DNA of 64,000 nt from Pseudobdellovibrionaceae bacterium (lineage in GTDB: Bacteria; Bdellovibrionota; Bdellovibrionia; Bdellovibrionales; Bdellovibrionaceae): assembly GCA_016785955.1 (NCBI GenBank), contig JAEUWH010000113.1, forward strand, positions 62,001 to 126,000. The letters are read 5' to 3'. Positions 9,371-18,973 of the stretch are shown here, piece by piece. Within the stretch, counting starts at the first letter, position 1; each line of letters begins with the position of its first letter. The position numbers and the translations under genes are program-made. Under the pieces are notes generated by a model, which did not search any database, was not told the DNA's origin, and saw only the letters and a program-made list of their open reading frames with translations.

Positions 9371-12300
9371 CTAAAATCCCTCTTAAACTCGAGATCTAAA
9401 CCAAAGACACTTTGTGATTGAGTTTCCACACCCTTGGCCTCTTCACTTTCTCGCCCCTCCCAATTTCCAATCGCTGATAGATTATTATTAAAAAAGTATT
9501 GGACTTTAACTTCCGTAGTAGAATTCACAATAGCACGACTGGCCGTTGCTTGAATGTTATTGGTTATTCGCTTGGTCGCAGTCGCTTTCAATACGCTGGC
9601 ATTTTTAGAGGTATCAAACTGATTGACGAACTGAATCTCTAAGCCAAGACGATTCTTTAAGCCTTTGGTTAACGCCGACTGCGACAACACCGCCGCTCCG
9701 ATTTCATATCCCGTTTGTGCTGCTTGATCTTTGCCTTGAACATTTTGCTCAAGCTGCGATGAGGTCACCCCAAGCGCTAGCAACGAAATAATTTCGTTTT
9801 CCGCCAATGGAGGCGAGCTGGTCATCTTGATATTTGCAGTTTTTGCAGGCCCTTGAAGTAAAAGATTGATATCGTAGTCATTCACACGAGCCGAAGCTGT
9901 AATATACACATCAGGATTAATTTCTGTTGGGCTCGCAAAATTAATTAAACCACTTTGTAGTTCAAATTGCTTGTCTTTAAAATACAGTTTTGTTCCTTTC
10001 TCCATTTCCACTTTACCGAAAATCAAAATATTAGAAATGGGGCCTTTTAGCTGCACATTTCCGTTGGCATAGCCTTCCACTAGTGAATTCTTGATCAAGT
10101 ATTTATTATCCAAGAAGACATTAATATCTAAAGCAATCGGATCAAATGTTTTTTCTTTTAATGACTTCGGCAAATAGATACTTTGTTTTGTCGTTGGCCC
10201 GCCGTCATCACCACCAAGTTCTTTCTCGAAAATGCCACTATTGATATTATATGTTCCCGCAATCAGAAATGGAAACCACTTGCCCGACATAACTAAATTA
10301 GCATTTCCTCCCGTACGAACCTTTTCCGGAATATTTAAATTTACATTCTCTGCGCTAATATTCAAGAACAGTGGGACCTCGTTTGGACCTATAATTTCGA
10401 TCTGACCATCAGACTTTAAAGTTCCACCTGCGAAATTGGATTTTAAATTCTGTACAAAAATTTTTGACTGTGAAAACACCAGCGTGGTATTGATTTTTTC
10501 AAATGGATGCGGAAAATTTTTAATTTTTACATAAGCATCCCGCACCAGTGCTTGACCTAAAATACGTGGTGCCCTAACAGGTCCTGAAATGCGCGCGCCT
10601 AGTTCAAATGGACCGCTCACTTCTTCTAAAAATGGAACCAAAAAATGTAGTATTCGCAATTCCGACTTGGCACTCACTCGAATATTCAGTCGATCAAAAG
10701 TAAATTCATTTCCAGAAATTTCTACGATATTATCTGGTCCAATAAGACGCAATTCCGAGATAGAAAACTCACCTTTTGAGCAATCAATGCGACCTCTTTC
10801 CGCCAACGCCAATCGCAATTGCCCCCGTTGCAACGTTAAATCATCAATAGAAATTTGCCCATCCAGATCACTCAGATCCGAACTGGAGGCACTCAAAACG
10901 GTCTGTCCCGTTAAATTACCGAGGTAATCATCCTGAATACTCTCGGCGCCAATAAATGGAAATAATACCGTGTAGTCAAAATTTTTAAATTCAGAGTTGA
11001 GTACAACCTTGGATGCACCCTTTTCAAATGGCCAACGAACTAGCGCATTTAACTTTTCATTAAACAACCGCATATTCCATTCCATCACGGCTTTGTTTAA
11101 ATCTAATTTAATCTCGCTCGCTTCTAACTGTTTTTCACCGATCAACACCTCTGGGGAATTAATTTGAACACTCAGTTTAGGATCGTCGATGGGACCTTTT
11201 GTTATGTAGTTAAAACTAATATCACCGAAAATAGGAACATTAAGACTCTTAACAAATTCACTTTCTTCCCAGCGAAATCCTTGCCCCGAACCGCTCAGAT
11301 TGAACGTCTTATCCGCATTCAAAGCACCTTCAATGCTTAAGCGGGAACCACGCTTGGCTAAATAACTATTAGAGAACACCGAGTTTCCATTTTCGGCAAG
11401 GATACTCAATTTAAGATCAGTAAAATGCTCGGTGTGCATCAGGACGTCTCGAAATTCAGCCTCTAGTCGATAGTTTAATTTCCAAAAATCTAGCGGCCCA
11501 GAAAGCTTTACCTTGGCCGTCCCCGAGCCATCGATTGCAAAAGGAATGGGTACGACATTTTTAGTAATCGTCAGAATATCTTTCAATTTAGAACCTTCGA
11601 AATCAATAGCTCCATGAATTTCAGATCCCAACAAATTAAGATCTAAACTTCCGTTATATTTTGATGACCCGATTAACCCCTTCATCTCGACTAACGACAA
11701 TGTCCCTTCTTTATAATTCAGCATACTTTCCAGGTTGCCAAAATTATACTTCTCTAAACTAAAGTCAGCGGCATTGACTTTCATACTGAACGTGGCTGCG
11801 TGCGAATCCCCTTTTGTACTCCCATCCAGACTTAGCTCTCCTTTAAAATCCAAATTTGCTAACGAAACAATATTTTTAAAATCGATTTTCGATGATTTAA
11901 ATTTTATATCAAATCCCTTTGCATACTCAACGACGCCGTCGCTTTCGGCAGTATTATCATTAATCGTCGCCACTCCTTTGTAGGCAATTTTTTCTAGATC
12001 AGAAAAAAACTCACCCGTCGCGGAATAATCACCAATTTCAACAATGCGCGATTTGGGATCATGCATTTCTGAGGACACTCGCAACCCTTTACCTTTGATC
12101 TGGGCCTTACAAAAGATATTAAACTTATTTATGCTGCCTTCACATTGAACCTGTGGGACTAACACCGTAAAAACCGGAATCTCCTTTAAATCCAACGATT
12201 GGAATAATTTCTGAATATCAAAATGCTCCGACGACACGCTAGATTTAAATTCATGTGGTTCTTTCAATAAAATCATCGAATCCGAAAGCTTTACCTTGCC

Positions 12301-13332
12301 GGCAGGATGAATCAGTTCGATATTAGAGAACGTTACCCGGTCCTTTTTGAATTCACTTTTTATAATCGCAGTGCCTAAATCAAATTTATCAAAAATAATA
12401 TTTTCGGAAGTTAAGTCAATATTTCCATCTATCGAGTGAGTACCATTGAAATTCAATGTTCCCGCAATATTTACACGCCCTTCCAGTTTTTCTTTAAGTT
12501 TGCTGATATTAAAATTTTCAAGAATGCTTTTGATTTCTTGCAGATTTACGATACTAGATACATTCGCTTGCCCTGCAATCGAACTATTTAACTGATTCAC
12601 ATCGTGAATCACGCCGTCTATTCGCAGACGATTCTCTTTAACTTTAAGATCCACTTCCCGAACCAACAAATTTGTTTTAGAAAACAAAAGGTTCATATTT
12701 AATTCGACAGGAACAGAAGAATCGTCTTTGTCATTTTTTACGACACTGTTCTTAATTCCCGCACGGACCAAGAACTTGTTGTCCAGATAACTTGTTCGAA
12801 CAAAAGATTCATTGATACGGTAATAAATTTTATGTTTTTGGGAATTTAATTTCAAATTCAAATTATCAATACGAAATCTTTGTATTGGAATCATATTTAA
12901 CACATCGTATAGTTGTGAAATATTGAATTCCGTTTTTGACTTGGGCTCAGCTAATAGTGGGTCTAACTCGACCTCTAGCTTTAGTTCAGCCACACTCAGT
13001 AAGTTAAAACTTAGCTTACCCAACATAAGTTCGAACAAGTTAAATTTTAAATCAACCTCATTGACTTCGAAATCTTTCAGCGTCGAATTCAGACTCGTTT
13101 TAGTTCTAATTTTAATATTACGAATCTTCAGCCGTGGATCAAAAACTTCAAAATCAATTTTTTCAAATTGAATTTCAGCGTATTCATTTGAATCAGACAA
13201 TTTTTTCAAATGATCATTGGCATATTCGGTCACAATTGGAAAGACGACTGTTTTCAGAACAACATAGATCAGAAGTAATATCCCGATTGGCAGACCAAAA
13301 AGCCAAATTTTTTTCTTCAAGAGCGACTCCAC
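9367..13332 (-). CDS. tamB: TamB-like translocation/assembly module protein (AsmA-like bridge)
   Basis: 1321 residues: one N-terminal transmembrane anchor (about residues 8-30), a long beta-rich repeat body typical of AsmA/TamB lipid-bridge proteins, and a C-terminal DUF490/TamB_C domain with the tell-tale GKVEMEKGTKLYF and PPLAENEIISLLALG segments. Such proteins span the periplasm as a hydrophobic groove and serve outer-membrane protein assembly and phospholipid transport. It overlaps the upstream helical-repeat gene by 16 bases and tamA by four, a tightly coupled operon. Confidence 0.92.
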   Translation of the reverse strand: MESLLKKKIWLFGLPIGILLLIYVVLKTVVFPIVTEYANDHLKKLSDSNEYAEIQFEKIDFEVFDPRLKIRNIKIRTKTSLNSTLKDFEVNEVDLKFNLFELMLGKLSFNLLSVAELKLEVELDPLLAEPKSKTEFNISQLYDVLNMIPIQRFRIDNLNLKLNSQKHKIYYRINESFVRTSYLDNKFLVRAGIKNSVVKNDKDDSSVPVELNMNLLFSKTNLLVREVDLKVKENRLRIDGVIHDVNQLNSSIAGQANVSSIVNLQEIKSILENFNISKLKEKLEGRVNIAGTLNFNGTHSIDGNIDLTSENIIFDKFDLGTAIIKSEFKKDRVTFSNIELIHPAGKVKLSDSMILLKEPHEFKSSVSSEHFDIQKLFQSLDLKEIPVFTVLVPQVQCEGSINKFNIFCKAQIKGKGLRVSSEMHDPKSRIVEIGDYSATGEFFSDLEKIAYKGVATINDNTAESDGVVEYAKGFDIKFKSSKIDFKNIVSLANLDFKGELSLDGSTKGDSHAATFSMKVNAADFSLEKYNFGNLESMLNYKEGTLSLVEMKGLIGSSKYNGSLDLNLLGSEIHGAIDFEGSKLKDILTITKNVVPIPFAIDGSGTAKVKLSGPLDFWKLNYRLEAEFRDVLMHTEHFTDLKLSILAENGNSVFSNSYLAKRGSRLSIEGALNADKTFNLSGSGQGFRWEESEFVKSLNVPIFGDISFNYITKGPIDDPKLSVQINSPEVLIGEKQLEASEIKLDLNKAVMEWNMRLFNEKLNALVRWPFEKGASKVVLNSEFKNFDYTVLFPFIGAESIQDDYLGNLTGQTVLSASSSDLSDLDGQISIDDLTLQRGQLRLALAERGRIDCSKGEFSISELRLIGPDNIVEISGNEFTFDRLNIRVSAKSELRILHFLVPFLEEVSGPFELGARISGPVRAPRILGQALVRDAYVKIKNFPHPFEKINTTLVFSQSKIFVQNLKSNFAGGTLKSDGQIEIIGPNEVPLFLNISAENVNLNIPEKVRTGGNANLVMSGKWFPFLIAGTYNINSGIFEKELGGDDGGPTTKQSIYLPKSLKEKTFDPIALDINVFLDNKYLIKNSLVEGYANGNVQLKGPISNILIFGKVEMEKGTKLYFKDKQFELQSGLINFASPTEINPDVYITASARVNDYDINLLLQGPAKTANIKMTSSPPLAENEIISLLALGVTSSQLEQNVQGKDQAAQTGYEIGAAVLSQSALTKGLKNRLGLEIQFVNQFDTSKNASVLKATATKRITNNIQATASRAIVNSTTEVKVQYFFNNNLSAIGNWEGRESEEAKGVETQSQSVFGLDLEFKRDFR

Positions 13333-14363
13333 TCGGCCAACAAAACATCCGAGCTTCTGTAGTTGGGTTTAACCTCAACCACCGCCTGAAGAACTTCAAT
13401 CGCTGTGTTTCTTTCGCCTAAATTCCAAAGGGCCTGGGATCGCATAAATGTACAGGCCAAAAATGTGTCTGGCAGATGCGAGAAGTTTTTTTCAATCGAG
13501 GGCAATAGGGACAAAATTTCCAAATTTCTTCGATTCAGTAACAACACCTCTAAATACAACCATACATTCTCATTAATCACCTCTGGACTATGGAAAAGTT
13601 CTAACGCCAACTCATTCATCTCTAAAGTTAAGCACAAGATAACTAAATCTGCCTCAAAACCTTTCATTTTATTCAATTCACGTTTTAGGAATCGCCCCAA
13701 ACCTTGCTGAGCCAACATAACATCCGGGTCAACTTTGGGTTTCAAATCTAAACGTGATTTTTTGTGTCTGTATTTGTCAAAAACACTTTCCGCATCACGT
13801 TCTTTAAACTTCATCGTGATTTTAAAAATTTCAAGGTCACCAGGAAATATTTTTTCTAGTTTACGAATAGTATTTTTTGCAGGCTCGTTCAAATTCTGAC
13901 TGCTAAAGAGTTCGAACTTTTGAATCAGATCTTTACGTAGTTTATTCAGCTTCTGAGTATTTAAATCACGCAGTCTCTTTCGTCGCTCGCGCAGCTCGGG
14001 CCAATAAGGATCCCCAAACTTCGTCAACGCCGCTTCCACCCAACGTTTTTCGTCTTCGTTAAAGTAAGCATAAATAATCTTTTGCAATTCTTTAGAAACC
14101 AAAGGAAAGCTCTTTACGATCGCCCAAATCAGAAATGCCGGCTCGATCTTCAACGCTTCATCTTTGTAAAACTTCTGAAAAAAATATAAAATCAAATCAC
14201 ACCGACCCGCTTTTAAAATAAACAGGCAAAATGTATTCATGTTTGCATCCGACCATTCGTAGTCTGACGAAATCATCTTCTCGTAGATCCACTCTGCGAT
14301 AAAAGATGGCGGATGCCCTTGATTTAAATGAATATGAATCTCATCATCCAGACTTAACGCCAA
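13317..14363 (-). CDS. Helical-repeat (TPR-like) protein leading the tamBA operon
   Basis: 348 residues, no signal peptide or membrane segment. Mostly alpha-helical; the centre (about 130-185) is highly charged and likely coiled. The C-terminus has TPR-like units (for example AIEVLQAVVEVKPNY near 325). The gene's last 16 bases overlap tamB, so the products may work together, but a cytoplasmic location would place it on the other side of the membrane from most of TamB. No family recognised. Nothing notable was seen in the 136-base gap to efp. Confidence 0.75.
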   Translation of the reverse strand: MALSLDDEIHIHLNQGHPPSFIAEWIYEKMISSDYEWSDANMNTFCLFILKAGRCDLILYFFQKFYKDEALKIEPAFLIWAIVKSFPLVSKELQKIIYAYFNEDEKRWVEAALTKFGDPYWPELRERRKRLRDLNTQKLNKLRKDLIQKFELFSSQNLNEPAKNTIRKLEKIFPGDLEIFKITMKFKERDAESVFDKYRHKKSRLDLKPKVDPDVMLAQQGLGRFLKRELNKMKGFEADLVILCLTLEMNELALELFHSPEVINENVWLYLEVLLLNRRNLEILSLLPSIEKNFSHLPDTFLACTFMRSQALWNLGERNTAIEVLQAVVEVKPNYRSSDVLLAEWSRS

Positions 14364-14499
14364 ATATAGTCTCCCAATTTAATTTTGCAGAATTATCTTG
14401 TGATTAATGAGACTTAATTTGTTGCGTCATTGTAAATCGGACGAAGGAACGAGGCAAAAATTGTAGGGCCATCGAATACAAATCGTGCCCCACCGAAGA

Positions 14500-15066
14500 C
14501 TATTTTTGACTCACGCGCTCGACGTAATCACCAGACGAAGTATCGATACGCAAAACATCCCCTTCATTGATATGTAACGGAACATTCACTTTCAAACCAC
14601 TTTCCATAATCGCCGCTTTCGTAGCACCCGTGACCCGATCACCTTTAACACCCGGATCTGTTTGCGCCACTTTCAAATTAACCGCTTTAGGCACATCCAC
14701 CGCGACCGCTCGATCGTTATAAATCAAAATAACCACTTTTAAGTCATCATGAAGAAAGTTTGTATTTTCACCAATTTCGGCAGCTGTCATAGTGATTTGC
14801 TCGTAATTAGTCTGGTCCATAAAATTATAGCCGTTCTCGTCTTTATACAAGAAGGTCATTTCTTTATTTTCAACATTGGGGACTTCAAAGCGCTCGCCCG
14901 ATTTGAACGTCAATTCTCGGTTTTGACCCGTCAGCAAGTTTTTAAGTTTGGTACGGGTAAATTGATTCCCTTTACCTGGTTTAACATGCTGAAAATCCAC
15001 TACAGAAAATGGTTCATTTTCAAATAAAATTCTTAGGCCTTTTTTAAAATCTGATGTTTCGTACAT
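14500..15066 (-). CDS. efp: Translation elongation factor P
   Basis: 188 residues, three-domain EF-P. It relieves ribosome stalling at polyproline stretches. The loop that reaches the peptidyl-transferase centre reads VKPGKGNQF, with K32 at the tip, the position lysylated in E. coli-type EF-P. The C-terminal EF-P signature is present (VTGATKAAIMESGLKVNVPLHI). No modification gene (epmA/epmB) is in the window. Apparently monocistronic, with AGGGG before the ATG. Confidence 0.96.
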   Translation of the reverse strand: MYETSDFKKGLRILFENEPFSVVDFQHVKPGKGNQFTRTKLKNLLTGQNRELTFKSGERFEVPNVENKEMTFLYKDENGYNFMDQTNYEQITMTAAEIGENTNFLHDDLKVVILIYNDRAVAVDVPKAVNLKVAQTDPGVKGDRVTGATKAAIMESGLKVNVPLHINEGDVLRIDTSSGDYVERVSQK

Positions 15067-15237
15067 ATAACCCCTATACTAAAGACCTAGAACTATTCAC
15101 AAATTCAATCGCCGTCAATTAAAGAGTTCAGTGACTTCGCGGGTAATCTTGCCAAAGTCGAGTTCTACACTATCTCCACAGCTAGCCTTAACAATCAATA
15201 CCGCCACGCCGATAAAAACTCATATACGGGAGAAGAA

Positions 15238-17865
15238 ATGAAGATCTATTTTCGCCATAAAAATCAAATTGTCGCGGTACTCGAGCCACATATCAACAAA
15301 TCCTATACCGTTGGCCGCGGACTAAATTGTGACGTTCAAATTCCAGTCCCCACTGTTTCTCGTTTTCAAGGTGTTCTGTATTTTGAAGAAGGCCGTTGGC
15401 ATTTTCGTAATGAGGGTGGCTTAAAAAACAGCGTCACCACCCTAAGCGATTCCGTCAGCGTTGACCTTAAAACAGGCCTGTCCATCTCCTTAGATACATT
15501 TTTAGCCAGTGAAAAAACTCATATTCTAGAAGAAAAAAAAGAAAACTCATACAGCTACATCAAAGCCACTGCCTATACATTAATCATTTTTTTTATTGCG
15601 GGCATCGCCACATATTTTACGTTCTATTTTCAAGGAAAATTTGACTCGAAATCCCTAATGGGCTTTGCCGAGAATAAAATTTTAAAATTTGAATTGAAAG
15701 TCAAAAAAGATCTACTCGAAAAAATAAAAAAAGAGGCCGATCTAAAAGAGGAAGATTTCAAAGAAACGGTCGGATTCTGTACCGGTTTCTTAGTGGAAAA
15801 AAATATTTTACTCACCGCTCATCACTGCATCAGCCCACCGCCAGGTTTGTCGATCGAAAAAGATTTTATTCTGAAAACATACGACAATCGAGAAATCACA
15901 CCTAAACGAATTTTAGGTTTTGATTTTACCAAAGACTATGTTTTCTTGGAAATCGAAGGCTTTAACGATAATCCATTTTTTAAAATCACTGAAAAAACCG
16001 AAATTGGCCAAAAGGTATTCACAATTGGGAATGTTGCCGGAGAAGGCCTAGCCATCCGCGAAGGTATCATTTCGGGCGAAACAGAAGATCCCAATGACCC
16101 AAGCGTCAAGTATGTTCGCTTTTCAGCTGCAGCCAGCCCTGGAAATAGTGGTGGCCCTTTGCTGAACGAAAAAGGAGAAGTCGTCGCATTGGTTTCCAGG
16201 AAAAACATGGCCGAGAACTATAACATCGGTATTTCATATAATGATCTCAGAAATGGTTTTAATAACTTTGTCCTAAACAAAGAGCCAAAAGAAATTATTT
16301 TTGATTCAAAAACGTCCGATCTGAACTTTGGCGGAATCGAGTATTACCTATCCAAATCATTCCGTTTGCCATTAATCGAAAAACTAGATAACAAACCACA
16401 TCTTTTGGAAGTACTAAATAAATTCATCGTCAAAATTCAAGTACCCTTCAATTTTGACCAAGCCCACGAAATGTATTTTCAAAAATTTCATGAAGTCGCA
16501 AAAGAAAAAATCCTAGCGGTCAATCAAATGGTCCGCAAAGAAGATCTTCCGGGAACAGACTGGGAAACACAAGCAACAAAGGACTTACCTTACGTCATAC
16601 CTTCAACAACCAGTGATCCGCACCTAGTATTTAAATCTGTTAACGACAAACTGATTCCTAAATCAATCGGACTCATTGGAACCAGCGGACAGATGGGTTA
16701 TGAAATGACTTTGAATGACTGGAAAAAAGAAAAAGTCTATTTGTACAACGAGGGCTATATGGCCACTAAAGGCTCTCTTATTGAAGAGCGCTTTCAAGTT
16801 CCTAAAGAAGACAACTATCTTGTTTACTCTTCCGTAAAAGACTCAAAAGAGTCAATTGATATATCTAGATATTTTATTGCAAGTCCCGATTTTTCGATTG
16901 TCTATAACTACCATGAAAAGGACTTCAAAAAACGAGAAGCCAATACACTGAAAACAATGAAAGACGTGTTCATTGGACCAGAGGGCGCCATTGTTTCACT
17001 ACGTTATTTCCCATTTTTAAGACCAAAAGCAAAAGCCGATTTCAAAGTGAAGGACTTTCCATCGGGCATAAAAAAAGTGAAAACATACAAGGATCAAAAC
17101 AATCGCAGCTGGGAATATTACGTCGCTGACTTTTATGATTCCTTCTATATTGAGCTATTTTGCATGAACACCCTTACTGCGACTCATTGTTTGAGCACCT
17201 TTCAAGAAGGTTCTGTTGATCGCATGAAAGAAGAACTGGTCAAAAACTTTGTTAACTTTGAGCTTAATGAAAAGTATGCCATGATGGATTTCTTCATGTT
17301 ACCTTCTTTGCCGTCCACGGATCTTAGTCAATATATTGCCGAATCGTCTTACCTGAAAGGATTCGAACTGAATGAAACGAAAGATCATGTCAGTATTAAC
17401 CTCAAAGATTTTAACCAAACGTTGAAGTTAGGAAAAAAAGACTCAATTGTTGGTCTCAGATTTATCCCTGGCGTAGTATTTAACCAAACACTTGGTCGCG
17501 GTATCTGGAGTGGCTTTGGGGTACAATTTATTCGAAAAGATAAATTCAAAGGCGAAACAAAATATGAACTCTGCACGACCGGTATTCAATTCGAAGAACT
17601 GAAATACAATGCCATGTTAACGAAAGATCAAAACTTACAAAAATCATTCCGTGGACTCGCATCAGAATTGACCACAGACATCGGCAAAGGCTTTAAGAAC
17701 AAAATGGCCCAAAATAAAGATGCGGTTTGGAAAAAAGATTTGGGTAAGGATGAAAAGGAATGGAAAAAACAAGCTTACGGCACATGCCACACACTGTTTA
17801 AAGATACCGAAAAAACAGATTTGTACCGAACAGAATTTGAATTCACTCCGTTTAAAGCAGAATAA
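15238..17865 (+). CDS. FHA domain-transmembrane-trypsin-like serine protease fusion
   Basis: 875 residues; ATG preceded by GGGAGAAG. Residues 1-90 form an FHA domain (VGRGLNCDVQIP...TVSRFQ; G26, R27, S41, R42; the usual His after SR is absent), which would read phosphothreonine in the cytoplasm. A single transmembrane helix lies at about 111-131. Residues 175-340 are a trypsin/DegP-like protease with H196 (LTAHHC), D233 (TKDYVFLEI) and S304 (SPGNSGGPL), predicted periplasmic. The remaining ~530 residues match nothing I recognise, with a few Cys that could form disulfides. Cytoplasmic phosphosignal sensing linked to periplasmic proteolysis is inference. Divergent from efp. Confidence 0.85.
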   Translation: MKIYFRHKNQIVAVLEPHINKSYTVGRGLNCDVQIPVPTVSRFQGVLYFEEGRWHFRNEGGLKNSVTTLSDSVSVDLKTGLSISLDTFLASEKTHILEEKKENSYSYIKATAYTLIIFFIAGIATYFTFYFQGKFDSKSLMGFAENKILKFELKVKKDLLEKIKKEADLKEEDFKETVGFCTGFLVEKNILLTAHHCISPPPGLSIEKDFILKTYDNREITPKRILGFDFTKDYVFLEIEGFNDNPFFKITEKTEIGQKVFTIGNVAGEGLAIREGIISGETEDPNDPSVKYVRFSAAASPGNSGGPLLNEKGEVVALVSRKNMAENYNIGISYNDLRNGFNNFVLNKEPKEIIFDSKTSDLNFGGIEYYLSKSFRLPLIEKLDNKPHLLEVLNKFIVKIQVPFNFDQAHEMYFQKFHEVAKEKILAVNQMVRKEDLPGTDWETQATKDLPYVIPSTTSDPHLVFKSVNDKLIPKSIGLIGTSGQMGYEMTLNDWKKEKVYLYNEGYMATKGSLIEERFQVPKEDNYLVYSSVKDSKESIDISRYFIASPDFSIVYNYHEKDFKKREANTLKTMKDVFIGPEGAIVSLRYFPFLRPKAKADFKVKDFPSGIKKVKTYKDQNNRSWEYYVADFYDSFYIELFCMNTLTATHCLSTFQEGSVDRMKEELVKNFVNFELNEKYAMMDFFMLPSLPSTDLSQYIAESSYLKGFELNETKDHVSINLKDFNQTLKLGKKDSIVGLRFIPGVVFNQTLGRGIWSGFGVQFIRKDKFKGETKYELCTTGIQFEELKYNAMLTKDQNLQKSFRGLASELTTDIGKGFKNKMAQNKDAVWKKDLGKDEKEWKKQAYGTCHTLFKDTEKTDLYRTEFEFTPFKAE

Positions 17866-17886
17866 AAACCACCTCTCGAGGTGGTT
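17864..17886. terminator. Bidirectional hairpin between convergent genes
   Basis: AACCACCT-CTCG-AGGTGGTT at 17867-17886, eight perfect pairs. On the minus strand it continues as TTTTTATT, giving a rho-independent terminator for the exported toxin-like gene ending at 17956. On the plus strand the following TTCTCGG is weaker, so termination of the FHA-protease transcript is less sure. Confidence 0.65.
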
Positions 17887-17955
17887 CTCGGTGTCCATAA
17901 AATGTAGAAGTTCAGATCTGCTCTGACAGTCGCCCTGTTTTGATCAAAATTATTT

Positions 17956-18798
17956 TTAATATTCATGTAAAGAAATTTTAAAAACACTTATAATTTCTTT
18001 ACCATCTTGATTTTCGATTTTATAAAAAACTCGCCATCCATCACTAAGACGAAAAGACCTTGCACCTATGACCTTCTCGTAAGGTTCATCATGATAACCA
18101 GGAATTTTCCTAACTTCTAAAAGCCCTTGTTTCTTAACACTGTCTTTCCATTTATCAAAATTTTTTAAAACCGCTTTAGGGACTCTAAAATTTTTTATCA
18201 ATTTCGCAGCATCGTGTCCTATTTCAATAGTATCAATTAACTTTACAGACTTTACTACGGCTGCTGCTTTGACCATAGACTTAGCCACTTTTAGCTTGCC
18301 CGGTCCCACAATTCCAAAAAAGGCAGCACAAGCAACTTTAACAGTTTCATTTTGGTTTAACTCTCTAGATGCCAGTTTGGCTTTTTTTAAATTATCGAAT
18401 AAGGCTACTGGATCACCGGCTAAGGGAAACTCTGAAAAATCTGGCAAGCGTCTCCTGTAAAAACCTGAAAACCTAATTAACTCGCCCCATATATAAATAG
18501 CATTATCACTTTGCAATCTTGAAGCCGATTCTGCTGCTATTTCTGAATACTTATTTTTCAAAAACTGGATGCACTCTGTTTTTTTTTGACATTCGTGCAA
18601 GACAAAATCCTGTAAGCGCCATGTATCCATCAATGGATCTACTAACTCTTGCTCAGCACACTCATAGAACTTACTATTCTCAAAATAGTTTTTAAAATCT
18701 GGAATACCTTCCAAGTGTAAATGACTTTTTTTGCACTCTTGAGCGAAGCCTTGACCTAAAAAAAAAATACTAAATAATAGAAAACAAATTTCCTTCAC
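17956..18798 (-). CDS. Exported protein with C-terminal RelE/ParE-like toxin-fold domain
   Basis: 280 residues with a signal peptide cut near A19 (GQGFA/QE). The N-terminal half carries five Cys (C22, C47, C70, C76, C157) that could pair outside the cytoplasm; a Gly/Ala-rich amphipathic stretch spans 155-185. The last ~70 residues (GYHDEPY at 234-240, ARSFRLSDGWRVFYKI, ending ISLHEY) resemble RelE/ParE/HigB mRNA-interferase folds, which show 'HDhPLkG..RSiRl..yRaiY' and a terminal HxY. Type II toxins are normally cytoplasmic and paired with an antitoxin; no antitoxin or immunity gene adjoins this one. An effector delivered to another cell is possible but unproven. The fold call rests on pattern memory. 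Confidence 0.6.
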   Translation of the reverse strand: MKEICFLLFSIFFLGQGFAQECKKSHLHLEGIPDFKNYFENSKFYECAEQELVDPLMDTWRLQDFVLHECQKKTECIQFLKNKYSEIAAESASRLQSDNAIYIWGELIRFSGFYRRRLPDFSEFPLAGDPVALFDNLKKAKLASRELNQNETVKVACAAFFGIVGPGKLKVAKSMVKAAAVVKSVKLIDTIEIGHDAAKLIKNFRVPKAVLKNFDKWKDSVKKQGLLEVRKIPGYHDEPYEKVIGARSFRLSDGWRVFYKIENQDGKEIISVFKISLHEY

Positions 18799-18973
18799 TT
18801 GTTTAGTTTAGCATTTTCTAATTTTAAAACTGAAGAAAGAAATTTATAAATATTCCTGGATGAACGTTTGGGTTTTCTATTCAAATGAGGACAGTGTCAT
18901 TACCAGCCTGGTCTATTTCGATTACTGAATAGGCACTTTTAAGCCAACACGAATCACTCGATTGATGCAGCTC

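Noticed and set aside
15090-15118. TTGACG with a 17-base spacer as an efp promoter on the minus strand.
   Set aside because: The hexamer at the -10 place (TAGTTC) matches the consensus at only two positions.
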